DNA of 55,817 nucleotides, from positions 1 to 55,817 of the forward strand of contig QOOS01000008.1 in the NCBI GenBank assembly GCA_003331425.1. The letters are read 5' to 3'. The position numbers and the translations under genes are program-made. The notes beneath the pieces are model-generated. The model was given only the letters and a program-made list of their open reading frames with translations, had not been told where the DNA came from and ran no database searches. Origin of the DNA: Candidatus Nitrosopumilus sp. Lineage in GTDB: Archaea > Thermoproteota > Nitrososphaeria > Nitrososphaerales > Nitrosopumilaceae. This document shows, one piece after another, positions 49,017 through 55,817 of this stretch (positions are counted from its first letter, which is position 1; every line of letters begins with the position of its first letter).

Positions 49017-49125
49017 GTACTAACCAATTTCAATTATCAATTTAATTGATTCCAAATTAACGAGAAATGATCGAGTATATTACAAGATAACCTTTGTTTC
49101 ATATATTCAAATTAAAAAAAAAGTC

Positions 49126-49599
49126 ATGGGAATTCAAGATTTAAATAAATTATTTGAAATTCATAGAGAAATTAAAAAAATTGATACAGAAAATAATTTT
49201 AATTTTGTAATAGATACAGATACGAAAGAAGGAAAGACAAGAATTGTGATTGACGAGTATGGAGCATGGAAAAAAACACCGTGTTTAACAGAAGAACAAG
49301 CATTAGAATTTAGAAAAAAAGGATATAGACAATTTGTTCCAGATCTGATCGATTTTAAAAATAAATTGATAATTGAATATCAAGAAGAATGTAAAGGTAG
49401 ACAAGGAATACTAAGAAGGCGAGGTAAAATTAACAAAAAAGGCCATGATGAGTTTAGTGACGAAGATAAAGATATTTTCTATGAGTTAGCAAATTTTAAT
49501 CAATTAAAAATTTGGGAAAACACAGATGTTAAAGAACAAAGAAAAGAAATGAAAGAATTTTTAGAAATATTTGCTTCTAAAAATAATTTTAAAAATTAG
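49126..49599 (+). CDS. hypothetical protein (157 aa)
   Basis: A 157-residue soluble, charged protein. The N-terminal half contains an alternating strand section (NFNFVIDTDTKEGKTRIVID, FVPDLIDFKNKLIIEYQE) and a basic patch (GRQGILRRRGKINKKGHDE) in the middle. The string DTDTKEGKTRIVIDEYG followed by a second acidic strand could suggest a nuclease-like core (FVPDLIDFKNKLIIEYQEE resembles a VSR/restriction-type D..D/E.K pattern), but this is only resemblance. No family is recognised. Confidence 0.5.
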   Translation: MGIQDLNKLFEIHREIKKIDTENNFNFVIDTDTKEGKTRIVIDEYGAWKKTPCLTEEQALEFRKKGYRQFVPDLIDFKNKLIIEYQEECKGRQGILRRRGKINKKGHDEFSDEDKDIFYELANFNQLKIWENTDVKEQRKEMKEFLEIFASKNNFKN

Positions 49600-49620
49600 A
49601 AATTAATAAAAAAAATACAG

Positions 49621-49719
49621 TTATGGTAGTGGTTCGTGTCCACGTTTGTAGCCACTCCATTTTCTATATTCATAATCAGTTAATGGTGTGTCACAGCCAC
49701 ATTTACAAAATGTTTTCAT
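49621..49719 (-). CDS. micro-protein (32 aa) with CKCGC motif
   Basis: A 32-residue frame, ATG to TAA: MKTFCKCGC near the start, then aromatic and basic residues and a terminal GHEPLP. Three Cys within five residues plus His29 could bind zinc. It lies alone on the minus strand in the gap between the 157-residue protein and the SNF2 helicase. No family recognised. Confidence 0.45.
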   Translation of the reverse strand: MKTFCKCGCDTPLTDYEYRKWSGYKRGHEPLP

Positions 49720-49838
49720 AATAATGCTAAGAAACAATATCTATTTTTAGATTATCTTTAATTCAAACTAGCTATTGATCAACACCATTTCGATTTATAG
49801 AGATCAAAATGATCGGACAATAAAGAAAATTAACAAAA

Positions 49839-51563
49839 TTATTTGGAGTGTATTTTATCCTGAATTTGTGCTAAAATTAAAGCAGCTTTGTCCTTATTTT
49901 CATAAGTATCAACAGTTTCATCCATAATTGCGTCAATTTCATAACTTTTGTCAACCAAAATACTAGCAACATGGTCATCCAACGTACCATTGCCGATCAG
50001 ATAATATGCAAACACAGTATTTTTTTGACCGATTCTGTGAAGTCTATCCTCAGCTTGTCTATGAATGGCAGGACTCCAATCTAGTTCTGCAAAAATTACA
50101 TATTTTGCTTTGGTTAAATTAATACCAACATTACCAGCACGAATACCTGCAATCATTAATTTAGATTCACCTTTTTGGAATTTGTCAATTTGATCTTGTC
50201 TTGTAGAATCAGTTTGTCCACCAATAATTGAGACAGGTGAAAACTCTTGTAGACTTTCATGAAGTAATTTGTGAATTACTTTGTGATGACAAAATACAAC
50301 AACGCTTTCTTCAATTTCCATAATATTTTTTACAAAATTAATTACATGAGGCAATTTTGCAACACCTGCAATTTGGCGTTCACTTTGAATTGCTCTGTGA
50401 TATGATGCAGATTTTGAAAATTCAGTCTGAGCTTCTTTTTGTTCATTTTCAAGTTTTTTCCAGATTTTATCTAATTCTTCAAGATAGTAATCAGTATCAG
50501 ATGCAATTACTTCCTTGTATCTTACTTTATCTTTTAATTCCTTTAGTACGTCAGCCTTCTTTCTTCTGAGCATTACATGTTTTTGTAATTCATTTCTTAA
50601 TGATGCACGTTTGTTTTCTAAAACAATTGCTTTTCCTTTATCATTAACGTAACAAAAGTACTCACAAAATTCTTTAAAGCTTCCCAATAAACCAGGTTTC
50701 AAAATATCAATAATTGGCCAAATTTCAGAACCCCGATTATAGATTGGAGTTCCAGATAATCCTATTCTATATTGAACAGTAGGTAAAGCAGCAAGTTTTT
50801 TCACAGCTTTATATTTTTGAGTAGTTTTTGACCTCAAATTATGAACCTCATCACAAACAATAGTACGAATTCCTACTTGCTCTAGATCACCAGAACGTTT
50901 GAGCAATAATTCATAATTAATAACGTAAATGTCAGTTTTAGGAAGTTCTTTAGATTTACCAGTTCGAATTAATGTGACACTAGGAGAATTAGATTCAAGA
51001 ATTCTACCATTTCTACTTTTTTTCTTAAGAAATTTTTCTATTTCACGTTCCCAGTTGTTTAAAGTTACCAAAGGAGCTACAATTAGAACAGGGAATGTTT
51101 GTTTTTCTGTCGAAACATAAGATAACGTTTGAACTGTTTTACCCAGACCCATTTCATCAGCTAACAATGCATTGCCAGAGGATTTTAGCAAAAAATCCAG
51201 ACCTTCTTTTTGGAAATTCATCAATTTACCTCTAAACTGTTCGCCAGGTTTTGCACGTTTCAGTTTGTGTTTAATTGGAGGCAATGTTGGTTTTGGAGCA
51301 TATGTTTTTACAATTTTTCTTTGCCACACAGTTTTAGATAATATTTCTAATGGGAATCGATCCATCAAGAGTTTTAGTTGTTTAATGCTATCAGTAGAAT
51401 CCTCGATAATTACTTCATTTTCATTTTCACCATACCAAGCCTTAGAGGATAAACTAGAAATTTTGTCAATAGCTAGTTTACCAGTGATCTTCCAGCACCA
51501 TAATTTGGAATACTTGTCTTGAACGTATTCCAACGTACCAAAGTTTTCTAGCGATGTGGTCAT
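49839..51563 (-). CDS. SNF2-family helicase/ATPase
   Basis: A 574-residue SF2 ATPase of the SNF2 type. The N-terminal 100 residues are specific; then LLADEMGLGKTVQTLSYV (motif I), VCDEVHNLRSKT (motif II, DEVH), GLSGTPIYNRG (III), and in the second lobe VVFCHHKVIHK, MIAGIRAGNVGINLTKA and QAEDRLHRIGQ (V/VI). It translocates on double-stranded DNA or remodels protein-DNA complexes. No nuclease or methyltransferase neighbour points to a restriction system. Start ATG at 51563. Confidence 0.9.
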   Translation of the reverse strand: MTTSLENFGTLEYVQDKYSKLWCWKITGKLAIDKISSLSSKAWYGENENEVIIEDSTDSIKQLKLLMDRFPLEILSKTVWQRKIVKTYAPKPTLPPIKHKLKRAKPGEQFRGKLMNFQKEGLDFLLKSSGNALLADEMGLGKTVQTLSYVSTEKQTFPVLIVAPLVTLNNWEREIEKFLKKKSRNGRILESNSPSVTLIRTGKSKELPKTDIYVINYELLLKRSGDLEQVGIRTIVCDEVHNLRSKTTQKYKAVKKLAALPTVQYRIGLSGTPIYNRGSEIWPIIDILKPGLLGSFKEFCEYFCYVNDKGKAIVLENKRASLRNELQKHVMLRRKKADVLKELKDKVRYKEVIASDTDYYLEELDKIWKKLENEQKEAQTEFSKSASYHRAIQSERQIAGVAKLPHVINFVKNIMEIEESVVVFCHHKVIHKLLHESLQEFSPVSIIGGQTDSTRQDQIDKFQKGESKLMIAGIRAGNVGINLTKAKYVIFAELDWSPAIHRQAEDRLHRIGQKNTVFAYYLIGNGTLDDHVASILVDKSYEIDAIMDETVDTYENKDKAALILAQIQDKIHSK

Positions 51564-51770
51564 AATTTGTAGCTAGAAATTTTTTTTGTCTTATGAATCT
51601 TCAGGTTGTAAAAAATATTTTGAAAAAAAATAAAAAATCAAGAAGAGTTAAAATATAACATTAATTGCAAATTATGGAATAAAATAAAAATATACGTAGG
51701 CTCAAATTTCTTAAAAATTTATAATATTTAATGAAAAAAATTTGAAAAACCAACATACGTTTAAAATTAA

Positions 51771-52469
51771 ATGAAAATTATCAAAAATATGGAATTTATT
51801 CAAACCAGAGATCCAAATATCAAAAAACCCATCATCATTGCAGCCATGCAAGATATGGGAAATGTAGGTAGCATAGTTATCAATTTCATTAATCAATCAT
51901 TAAAGACAGAGTCATTTAGAACCGCTAAAGTTTCATTTCCAACATACGTAATAGACAATGGAGGAAGCATTGATCTTCCAAATGAAAGTTGGGATTACAA
52001 ATTCACAGATGATCTAATAATATTTGGAGGAGGGAAAGGACAACCTCAAAACAATAATGAATTGAATTTGTTGTGTCAAGACGTAATAGATGTTGCAAAA
52101 AAACATTCTGCAAAATTCATTTACACATTAGGAGGATTTCACACAAATAGGATTTTAAAAAATGATCCTAAAACATACGTGACCACAACAACTACAGAAC
52201 TTAAAAAACAAATGGAGAAATTGAATTTAGATTTAACTCCTCAAAAATCATTAATTTCAGGATTCAATGGATTGATTCTAGGATTTGCAAAACAACATGA
52301 CATTCAAGGAATTGGAATGTATGGAGAAATAAACCAACCAGAAATTCCACAATACAGAGCAGCAATTAGCATAATCAAAACAATTGAAAAACTAACATAT
52401 AGAAAATTGGGAAATACCGAGGAATTAGAAATGTTAGCACAAGAAATGGACCAAAAATTTAGAAATTAA
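51771..52469 (+). CDS. PAC2-family protein (proteasome assembly chaperone-like)
   Basis: A 232-residue protein of the archaeal PAC2 family: IIAAMQDMGNVGSIVINFIN, FPTYVIDNGGSIDLPN, and IYTLGGFHTNRI, with GFNGLILGFAKQHDIQGIG. Archaeal members bind the proteasome or its precursors. The second Met (MEFIQTRDPN, 9 residues later) is an alternative start. Its stop overlaps that of the tiny zinc-finger gene at 52466 on the other strand. Confidence 0.85.
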   Translation: MKIIKNMEFIQTRDPNIKKPIIIAAMQDMGNVGSIVINFINQSLKTESFRTAKVSFPTYVIDNGGSIDLPNESWDYKFTDDLIIFGGGKGQPQNNNELNLLCQDVIDVAKKHSAKFIYTLGGFHTNRILKNDPKTYVTTTTTELKKQMEKLNLDLTPQKSLISGFNGLILGFAKQHDIQGIGMYGEINQPEIPQYRAAISIIKTIEKLTYRKLGNTEELEMLAQEMDQKFRN

Positions 52470-52612
52470 TTAGCTCTGTAATGAGATTTTCCAACTTCAT
52501 GAGGTTGGGTATTTTCATCATGACAATCACAACTGCATAAGTGGGTTTTGTGATTATTCATACAATCAATGCATTCAAAGTGTTTTCTAGCTTCACATGC
52601 CGCACAAATCAT
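52466..52612 (-). CDS. tiny Cys/His-rich zinc-finger protein (48 aa)
   Basis: A 48-residue frame: CAAC, CIDC, CSCDCHD and several His (about seven Cys and six His in the first 36 residues), with MICAACEARKHFECIDCMNN at the start. Enough ligands for two zinc ions in a B-box-like or treble-clef fold. Tail-to-tail with the PAC2 gene, stops overlapping. No family recognised. Confidence 0.65.
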   Translation of the reverse strand: MICAACEARKHFECIDCMNNHKTHLCSCDCHDENTQPHEVGKSHYRAN

Positions 52613-52690
52613 AATTAATTATCACCATTAGATGAATTTGAATATTTCTTTAATTAAAGAGTTTTTAAGGCAAATAAAAAAAGCACATTA

Positions 52691-53029
52691 TTGAAAGTCT
52701 ATCACAAATCATCATGTATCACATGTAAAAAAACAATCACAGAGATTGAAAGAATGAAGATAGATGTGGAATCAAGGGACTTTTTCAAAGATCCATTTAC
52801 AGAAACAGAGTTAAAAAAAATTATTAAAATGACAGGAAAAAAACCACAAGAATTACTTCGAAAGAGAGACAAAACATACAAAGAAATGAAATTGGATCAA
52901 ACCAAAAAATCAGATTCTGAAATTATCAAACTCATGGTAAAATATCCAGGGTTAATTTTACGTCCAATTGTAATTTTAAAAAATAAAGCACTAGTAGGAA
53001 AATTAGACCCTAAAGAAATAAAGAATTAA
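52691..53029 (+). CDS. ArsC/Spx-family thioredoxin-fold protein
   Basis: A 112-residue protein of the ArsC/Spx/YffB family: KVYHKSSCITCKKTITEIER at the start (CxxC-like redox site), DFFKDPFTETELKKII, and KYPGLILRPIVILKNKALVG at the end, where the RP motif is conserved. Members reduce arsenate or regulate transcription through a thiol; this one is closer to ArsC-related reductases. TTG start. It overlaps the SWIM gene by 4 nt, tail to tail. Confidence 0.85.
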   Translation: MKVYHKSSCITCKKTITEIERMKIDVESRDFFKDPFTETELKKIIKMTGKKPQELLRKRDKTYKEMKLDQTKKSDSEIIKLMVKYPGLILRPIVILKNKALVGKLDPKEIKN

Positions 53030-53292
53030 TCAGAATTCTCTTTTTTAAAAATTCTAATTGCCTCCAAATGAGAACAATTAGCTTTTTGCCCATTTCCATG
53101 ATGGAATTTATAGTAATTTTTGAATCCAAAGCATTCACAAGTATCAGAGGTTACAAAATATGATTTGTTTGGGTCAGAAGAAGAACGGATTTGAAACAAG
53201 TCATCTTCAATTTTGGATATACAGCCATCATCAACGAGTTTTTTTGCTTTTTTGATAGTAGCAGGACTGCTCATAATATATGCAAAGTCCAA
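53026..53292 (-). CDS. SWIM zinc-finger protein (88 aa)
   Basis: An 88-residue protein with the SWIM motif CxC-x(n)-CxH: TCECFGF then NCSHLEAIRIF. The finger is preceded by YFVTSDT and a strand-rich part, with a helical N-terminus (TIKKAKKLVDDGCISKIEDD). The start may be Met7 (MSSPATIKKA). Stand-alone SWIM fingers are known in archaea and are thought to bind DNA or proteins. Function unassigned. Confidence 0.7.
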   Translation of the reverse strand: MDFAYIMSSPATIKKAKKLVDDGCISKIEDDLFQIRSSSDPNKSYFVTSDTCECFGFKNYYKFHHGNGQKANCSHLEAIRIFKKENSD

Positions 53293-53330
53293 TAATGAAT
53301 TAATTTCTTACCATTTGATTTTAAAAAATC

Positions 53331-54701
53331 CTAATTGTTTATCAAATGCTCAATTGAGACAATCATGTCACCCATTGAAATTCTATCTTCAGATACCCAC
53401 AAAGCTAGGTTTGCAACCCAAGGTGGTAACTGTTCATCTGCAATTCCCAAAATTTCTGCAAGCTCTGAAACATCCTGTGTTGAACCAGTCCAATCTGAAA
53501 CCACATCATTGAGCATTGACTCGTCATAGAAACCCAACACTTTTTGGTTTACATTTGATTCAAAAACTAATGGTTCGTTTCCTGCAACCTTCAAAGTTAG
53601 TGGAAGTGCAACCTTAAAGAAATTTCCTGAACGGTCTGTAGCTTGAACCCAAACATCAGTTGTCTGCATGGGTTGCAAGAATTTCATCTTAAAGGATATG
53701 GTAAATGTTCCAACTAGTCCATCAAGGTTTGGTGCTTGTCCGCCTTCAACATACTCTGCAGACTCTTGTATTGTAATATCAGCAGGACTCCATTCTACTG
53801 TTTGATCATAATCATAAAACAAATCATCGCCAGTGTTGTGCCATTCATAAAATGTTGTACTAACTTTTCCATACTCGTCAAAATTGTTTGCATAAAAATT
53901 ATTCATGTCATTAGGTTTGGTTAAGAAATTCGTATACGTTCCACTGTCTGCAATTTTTTCCAAAGTTCTATTATCAGTAAGTTCTAAAATTATCTCTACT
54001 TCATCACCAGGGTCTGCAATTATTGGAGTGATGTCATCATCAAACATTGGGTATGGAGTGTCTTGTTCAAAGTGCCAAATTTCACTGGATGTAGATATGC
54101 GTTGAGTGTCAGAATTTTGAGATGTGATATGAACCTCAACTTTGGTTAGTTTTGGTGCCTCACAGTCATAACATGTATCTGAACTGCTCTCTTTTTCTTC
54201 CCCTGTTGTAGAATCTTCAGAGGATACTAAAGCTGTAAAGACTATTGTTCCTGAATCACCAACAGCTACGCCGTTACTTGCATCACTCATTGAGACTCCG
54301 CGCACGTTATTAGCACCTACATTTGTTGTTGTAGCAGCAGTCCAAGTGTCACCGCCATCACTAGTGAATACTATTGTTCCATCACTCCCAACAGCTACAC
54401 CGTTACTTGCATCACCCATTGAGACTCCGTTCATGGAAGTGGTACCTACATTAGTTGTAGTAGGAATAGTCCAAGTGTCACCGCCATCACTAGTGAATAC
54501 TATTGTTCCTGCAGCACCAACAGCTACACCGTTACTTGCATCACTCATTGAGACTTCGTGCAGGTGAGTGGTACCTACATTAGTTGTAGTAGCAGCAGTC
54601 CAAGTATCAGCTGCAAATGCATCAGATGGCACATGAACAAGTAATGAGGATACGGCAAACAACATGATAAGCAAATGAATGCGACTCTTTCCAAGTTTCA
54701 T
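53331..54701 (-). CDS. exported repeat protein with three Ycf48/BNR-like units
   Basis: A 456-residue secreted protein: signal peptide (1-31, ending DAFAA), then three 43-residue repeats (32-74, 75-117, 118-160) each with DTWT..TTTNVG, VSM.DASNGVAVG and GTIVFTSDGG, the signature of beta-propeller blades in Ycf48-like/photosystem-assembly and BNR proteins. Only three blades are present, too few for a closed propeller, so the unit may be truncated or oligomeric. The rest (161-456) is an extracytoplasmic domain rich in Asp and Thr of unrecognised fold. Near-identical repeats suggest recent duplication. Confidence 0.7.
   Translation of the reverse strand: MKLGKSRIHLLIMLFAVSSLLVHVPSDAFAADTWTAATTTNVGTTHLHEVSMSDASNGVAVGAAGTIVFTSDGGDTWTIPTTTNVGTTSMNGVSMGDASNGVAVGSDGTIVFTSDGGDTWTAATTTNVGANNVRGVSMSDASNGVAVGDSGTIVFTALVSSEDSTTGEEKESSSDTCYDCEAPKLTKVEVHITSQNSDTQRISTSSEIWHFEQDTPYPMFDDDITPIIADPGDEVEIILELTDNRTLEKIADSGTYTNFLTKPNDMNNFYANNFDEYGKVSTTFYEWHNTGDDLFYDYDQTVEWSPADITIQESAEYVEGGQAPNLDGLVGTFTISFKMKFLQPMQTTDVWVQATDRSGNFFKVALPLTLKVAGNEPLVFESNVNQKVLGFYDESMLNDVVSDWTGSTQDVSELAEILGIADEQLPPWVANLALWVSEDRISMGDMIVSIEHLINN
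54222..54608 (-). repeat. three tandem 129-nt coding repeats
   Basis: Three consecutive 129-nt units in the exported repeat protein: about 54480-54608, 54351-54479, 54222-54350. Each encodes 43 residues with the same blade pattern; by eye the protein units are mostly identical at the core VSM.DASNGVAVG and GTIVFT positions. The repeats are in frame and translated, so this is not a CRISPR or a simple satellite. Confidence 0.8.
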
Positions 54702-54849
54702 AAGATCTGATCGAAGATTTTTCTAGTATGTATAATTTTCAAAAATATTAGGCACAAATATTGCAAAATTAGCCTAAAATACAATGTAACGAGAATTGAC
54801 TGACTCTAATAATATTATAAACGATTTCTAACAAAAATCAATATTGAGT

Positions 54850-55817
54850 ATGAAAAAATACATTGCCAAACGCGCAGCTACAATGTTTGGTGTTTTACTA
54901 ATCACATTACTAATCACAATAATGCTTGTCGGCTCCAACATGGATACAATTCTAAAACAAGGAGTGGTGTTTCAAGTCAGATCAGAAATTACTGAAAATC
55001 CCGAAATAGCTCAAAGTTTTTCATCAGTGCAAGAGTTTGAAGGATATATTCAAGATAGAACAGATGAACGGATCAAAACTTTAGGTTTGGATGAGCCGTG
55101 GTACTCTCCACAAAGAATTGGATTGACAATGTATAAAATAATTTTATTAGACTTTGGACAGGCTACTTTTCTAACTAGTGATGTTGGCTCATCAGATGTA
55201 AAAGACATTATTTTTGAAAAACTTCCAAGAACAATTCTACTATTTACTACAGCTACAATTTTAATTTCAATTATAGGAATTTTTGTTGGAGCACTATCTG
55301 CAAGCAAGATTGGCTCAACAGTTGATAGGATAACATCAAGTTTTGCAATAATTAGTTCAAGTTTTCCGGTTTGGTGGATTGGAATGCTGATGATATTTTT
55401 ATTTGCATTTACGTATCAAATTTTTCCAGCAAGGGCAACGCCAGATATTTTGCCATCAGACCCAGGATACATTGGTTCTTTGTTGTACCACATGACTTTA
55501 CCGTTAATTACAATTGTAATGATAGGTTTTGGTTCATGGGCATATCTTGTAAGAAATTTTATGGTAGGAATTATGCAAGAAGATTTTATCACAGCAAAAA
55601 AAGCAATTGGAATCAAACAAAGCAAAATCACATACACACATGCATTAAAAAATGCAGCACCACCAATTATTACAATTTTAGCACTCAGTTTATCTGGCTC
55701 ACTAGGCGGCGCAATAATTACAGAAGCAGTATTTGATTGGCCAGGCATGGGAAGATTGTACTTTGAGGCAATTACAGTCATGGATTTGCCAGTGATAATT
55801 GGAGCAACGTACATCCT
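54850..55817 (+). CDS. peptide/nickel-type ABC transporter permease (DppB/OppB), N-terminal part
   Basis: The first 322 residues of a permease that runs off the right edge. It starts MKKYIAKRAATMFGVLLITL, has the usual large extracytoplasmic loop after TM1, then the binding-protein-dependent transport domain with LPRTILLFTTATIL, a P-V-W-W-I-G segment and the EAA loop ITAKKAIGIKQSKI, ending FDWPGMGRLYFEAI. The EAA loop contacts the ATPase. The substrate and other subunits lie outside the window. ATG at 54850. Confidence 0.9.
   Translation, partial: MKKYIAKRAATMFGVLLITLLITIMLVGSNMDTILKQGVVFQVRSEITENPEIAQSFSSVQEFEGYIQDRTDERIKTLGLDEPWYSPQRIGLTMYKIILLDFGQATFLTSDVGSSDVKDIIFEKLPRTILLFTTATILISIIGIFVGALSASKIGSTVDRITSSFAIISSSFPVWWIGMLMIFLFAFTYQIFPARATPDILPSDPGYIGSLLYHMTLPLITIVMIGFGSWAYLVRNFMVGIMQEDFITAKKAIGIKQSKITYTHALKNAAPPIITILALSLSGSLGGAIITEAVFDWPGMGRLYFEAITVMDLPVIIGATYI

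Noticed and set aside
49839-51563. SNF2 helicase as part of a DISARM-like or other defence system
   Set aside because: No methyltransferase, nuclease or DUF1998-type gene is adjacent; neighbours are a PAC2 gene, a micro-protein and an unknown 157-aa protein.
54222-54608. Possible CRISPR or satellite repeat
   Set aside because: The 129-nt repeats are head to tail without spacers, are in frame, and encode propeller blades.

Overview
This window looks like the chromosome of a marine ammonia-oxidising archaeon of the Nitrosopumilus type (Nitrososphaerota/Thaumarchaeota). The evidence is very AT-rich DNA, short intergenic gaps, many start codons about 22-28 nt downstream of a TATA-like box (leaderless style), and an archaeal core set: EF-2, TFB, Alba, PurP, an M1 aminopeptidase of the tricorn-factor type, a PAC2 protein, and a cobalamin-dependent methylmalonyl-CoA mutase with MeaB and epimerase, as used in the thaumarchaeal 3-hydroxypropionate/4-hydroxybutyrate carbon cycle. 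Assignment to this group is inference from gene content; no rRNA is present. I saw no IS element, prophage, CRISPR array or convincing tRNA.

Layout. 1-2.8 kb: the start of an exported PQQ-type sugar dehydrogenase, two micro-ORFs, purP and a winged-helix (wHTH) protein. 2.8-5 kb: a gap with a strongly folded candidate RNA, small unknown genes and a DUF151 nuclease. 5.1-7.8 kb: a CBS-TrkH fusion and a Cys-containing membrane protein. 7.8-13.3 kb: an accessory-looking stretch of small proteins of unknown function (wHTH, coiled-coil, PIN-like, Roadblock-like), ending in a regulator whose promoter carries a clear operator. 13.3-21.4 kb: EF-2, menaquinone (futalosine) genes of the mqnD and mqnE type, the two membrane subunits of succinate dehydrogenase, several zinc-finger genes and a second folded candidate RNA. 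21.4-28.5 kb: TPR proteins, a membrane J-protein, an HD-domain protein coupled to a glycolate/lactate-oxidase-like flavoprotein, and superoxide dismutase divergent from a wHTH gene. 28.5-36.3 kb: the methylmalonyl-CoA mutase block, aminopeptidase, TFB and Alba. 36.3-47.6 kb: ilvC, a translation-factor-like pseudo-GTPase, metG, a CFI-box exported protein, ahcY, a Rieske protein, a methyltransferase, nadE and cysS. 47.8-55.8 kb: a paralogue of the 2.2 kb wHTH gene, nitroreductase, SNF2 helicase, PAC2, ArsC-like and SWIM proteins, an exported repeat protein, and the start of a peptide-type ABC permease.

How they work together. The MCM subunits, MeaB and epimerase interconvert methylmalonyl-CoA and succinyl-CoA; SdhC/D link succinate oxidation to the quinone pool; MqnD/MqnE make that quinone; SOD and the Rieske protein fit an aerobic respiratory life. 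EF-2, MetRS, CysRS, TFB, Alba and AhcY are housekeeping.

The most notable things not explained by ordinary annotation are two compact multi-hairpin RNA candidates, a pair of box-C/D-like intergenic elements sharing a 26-27 nt sequence, an autoregulatory-looking operator over a TATA box, a SelB/EF-Tu-like protein without a P-loop, a Cys-less copy of a zinc-ribbon family whose intact member is also present, and an unusual number of tiny Cys-rich proteins (30-60 aa), most of them easy to miss by standard gene calling.
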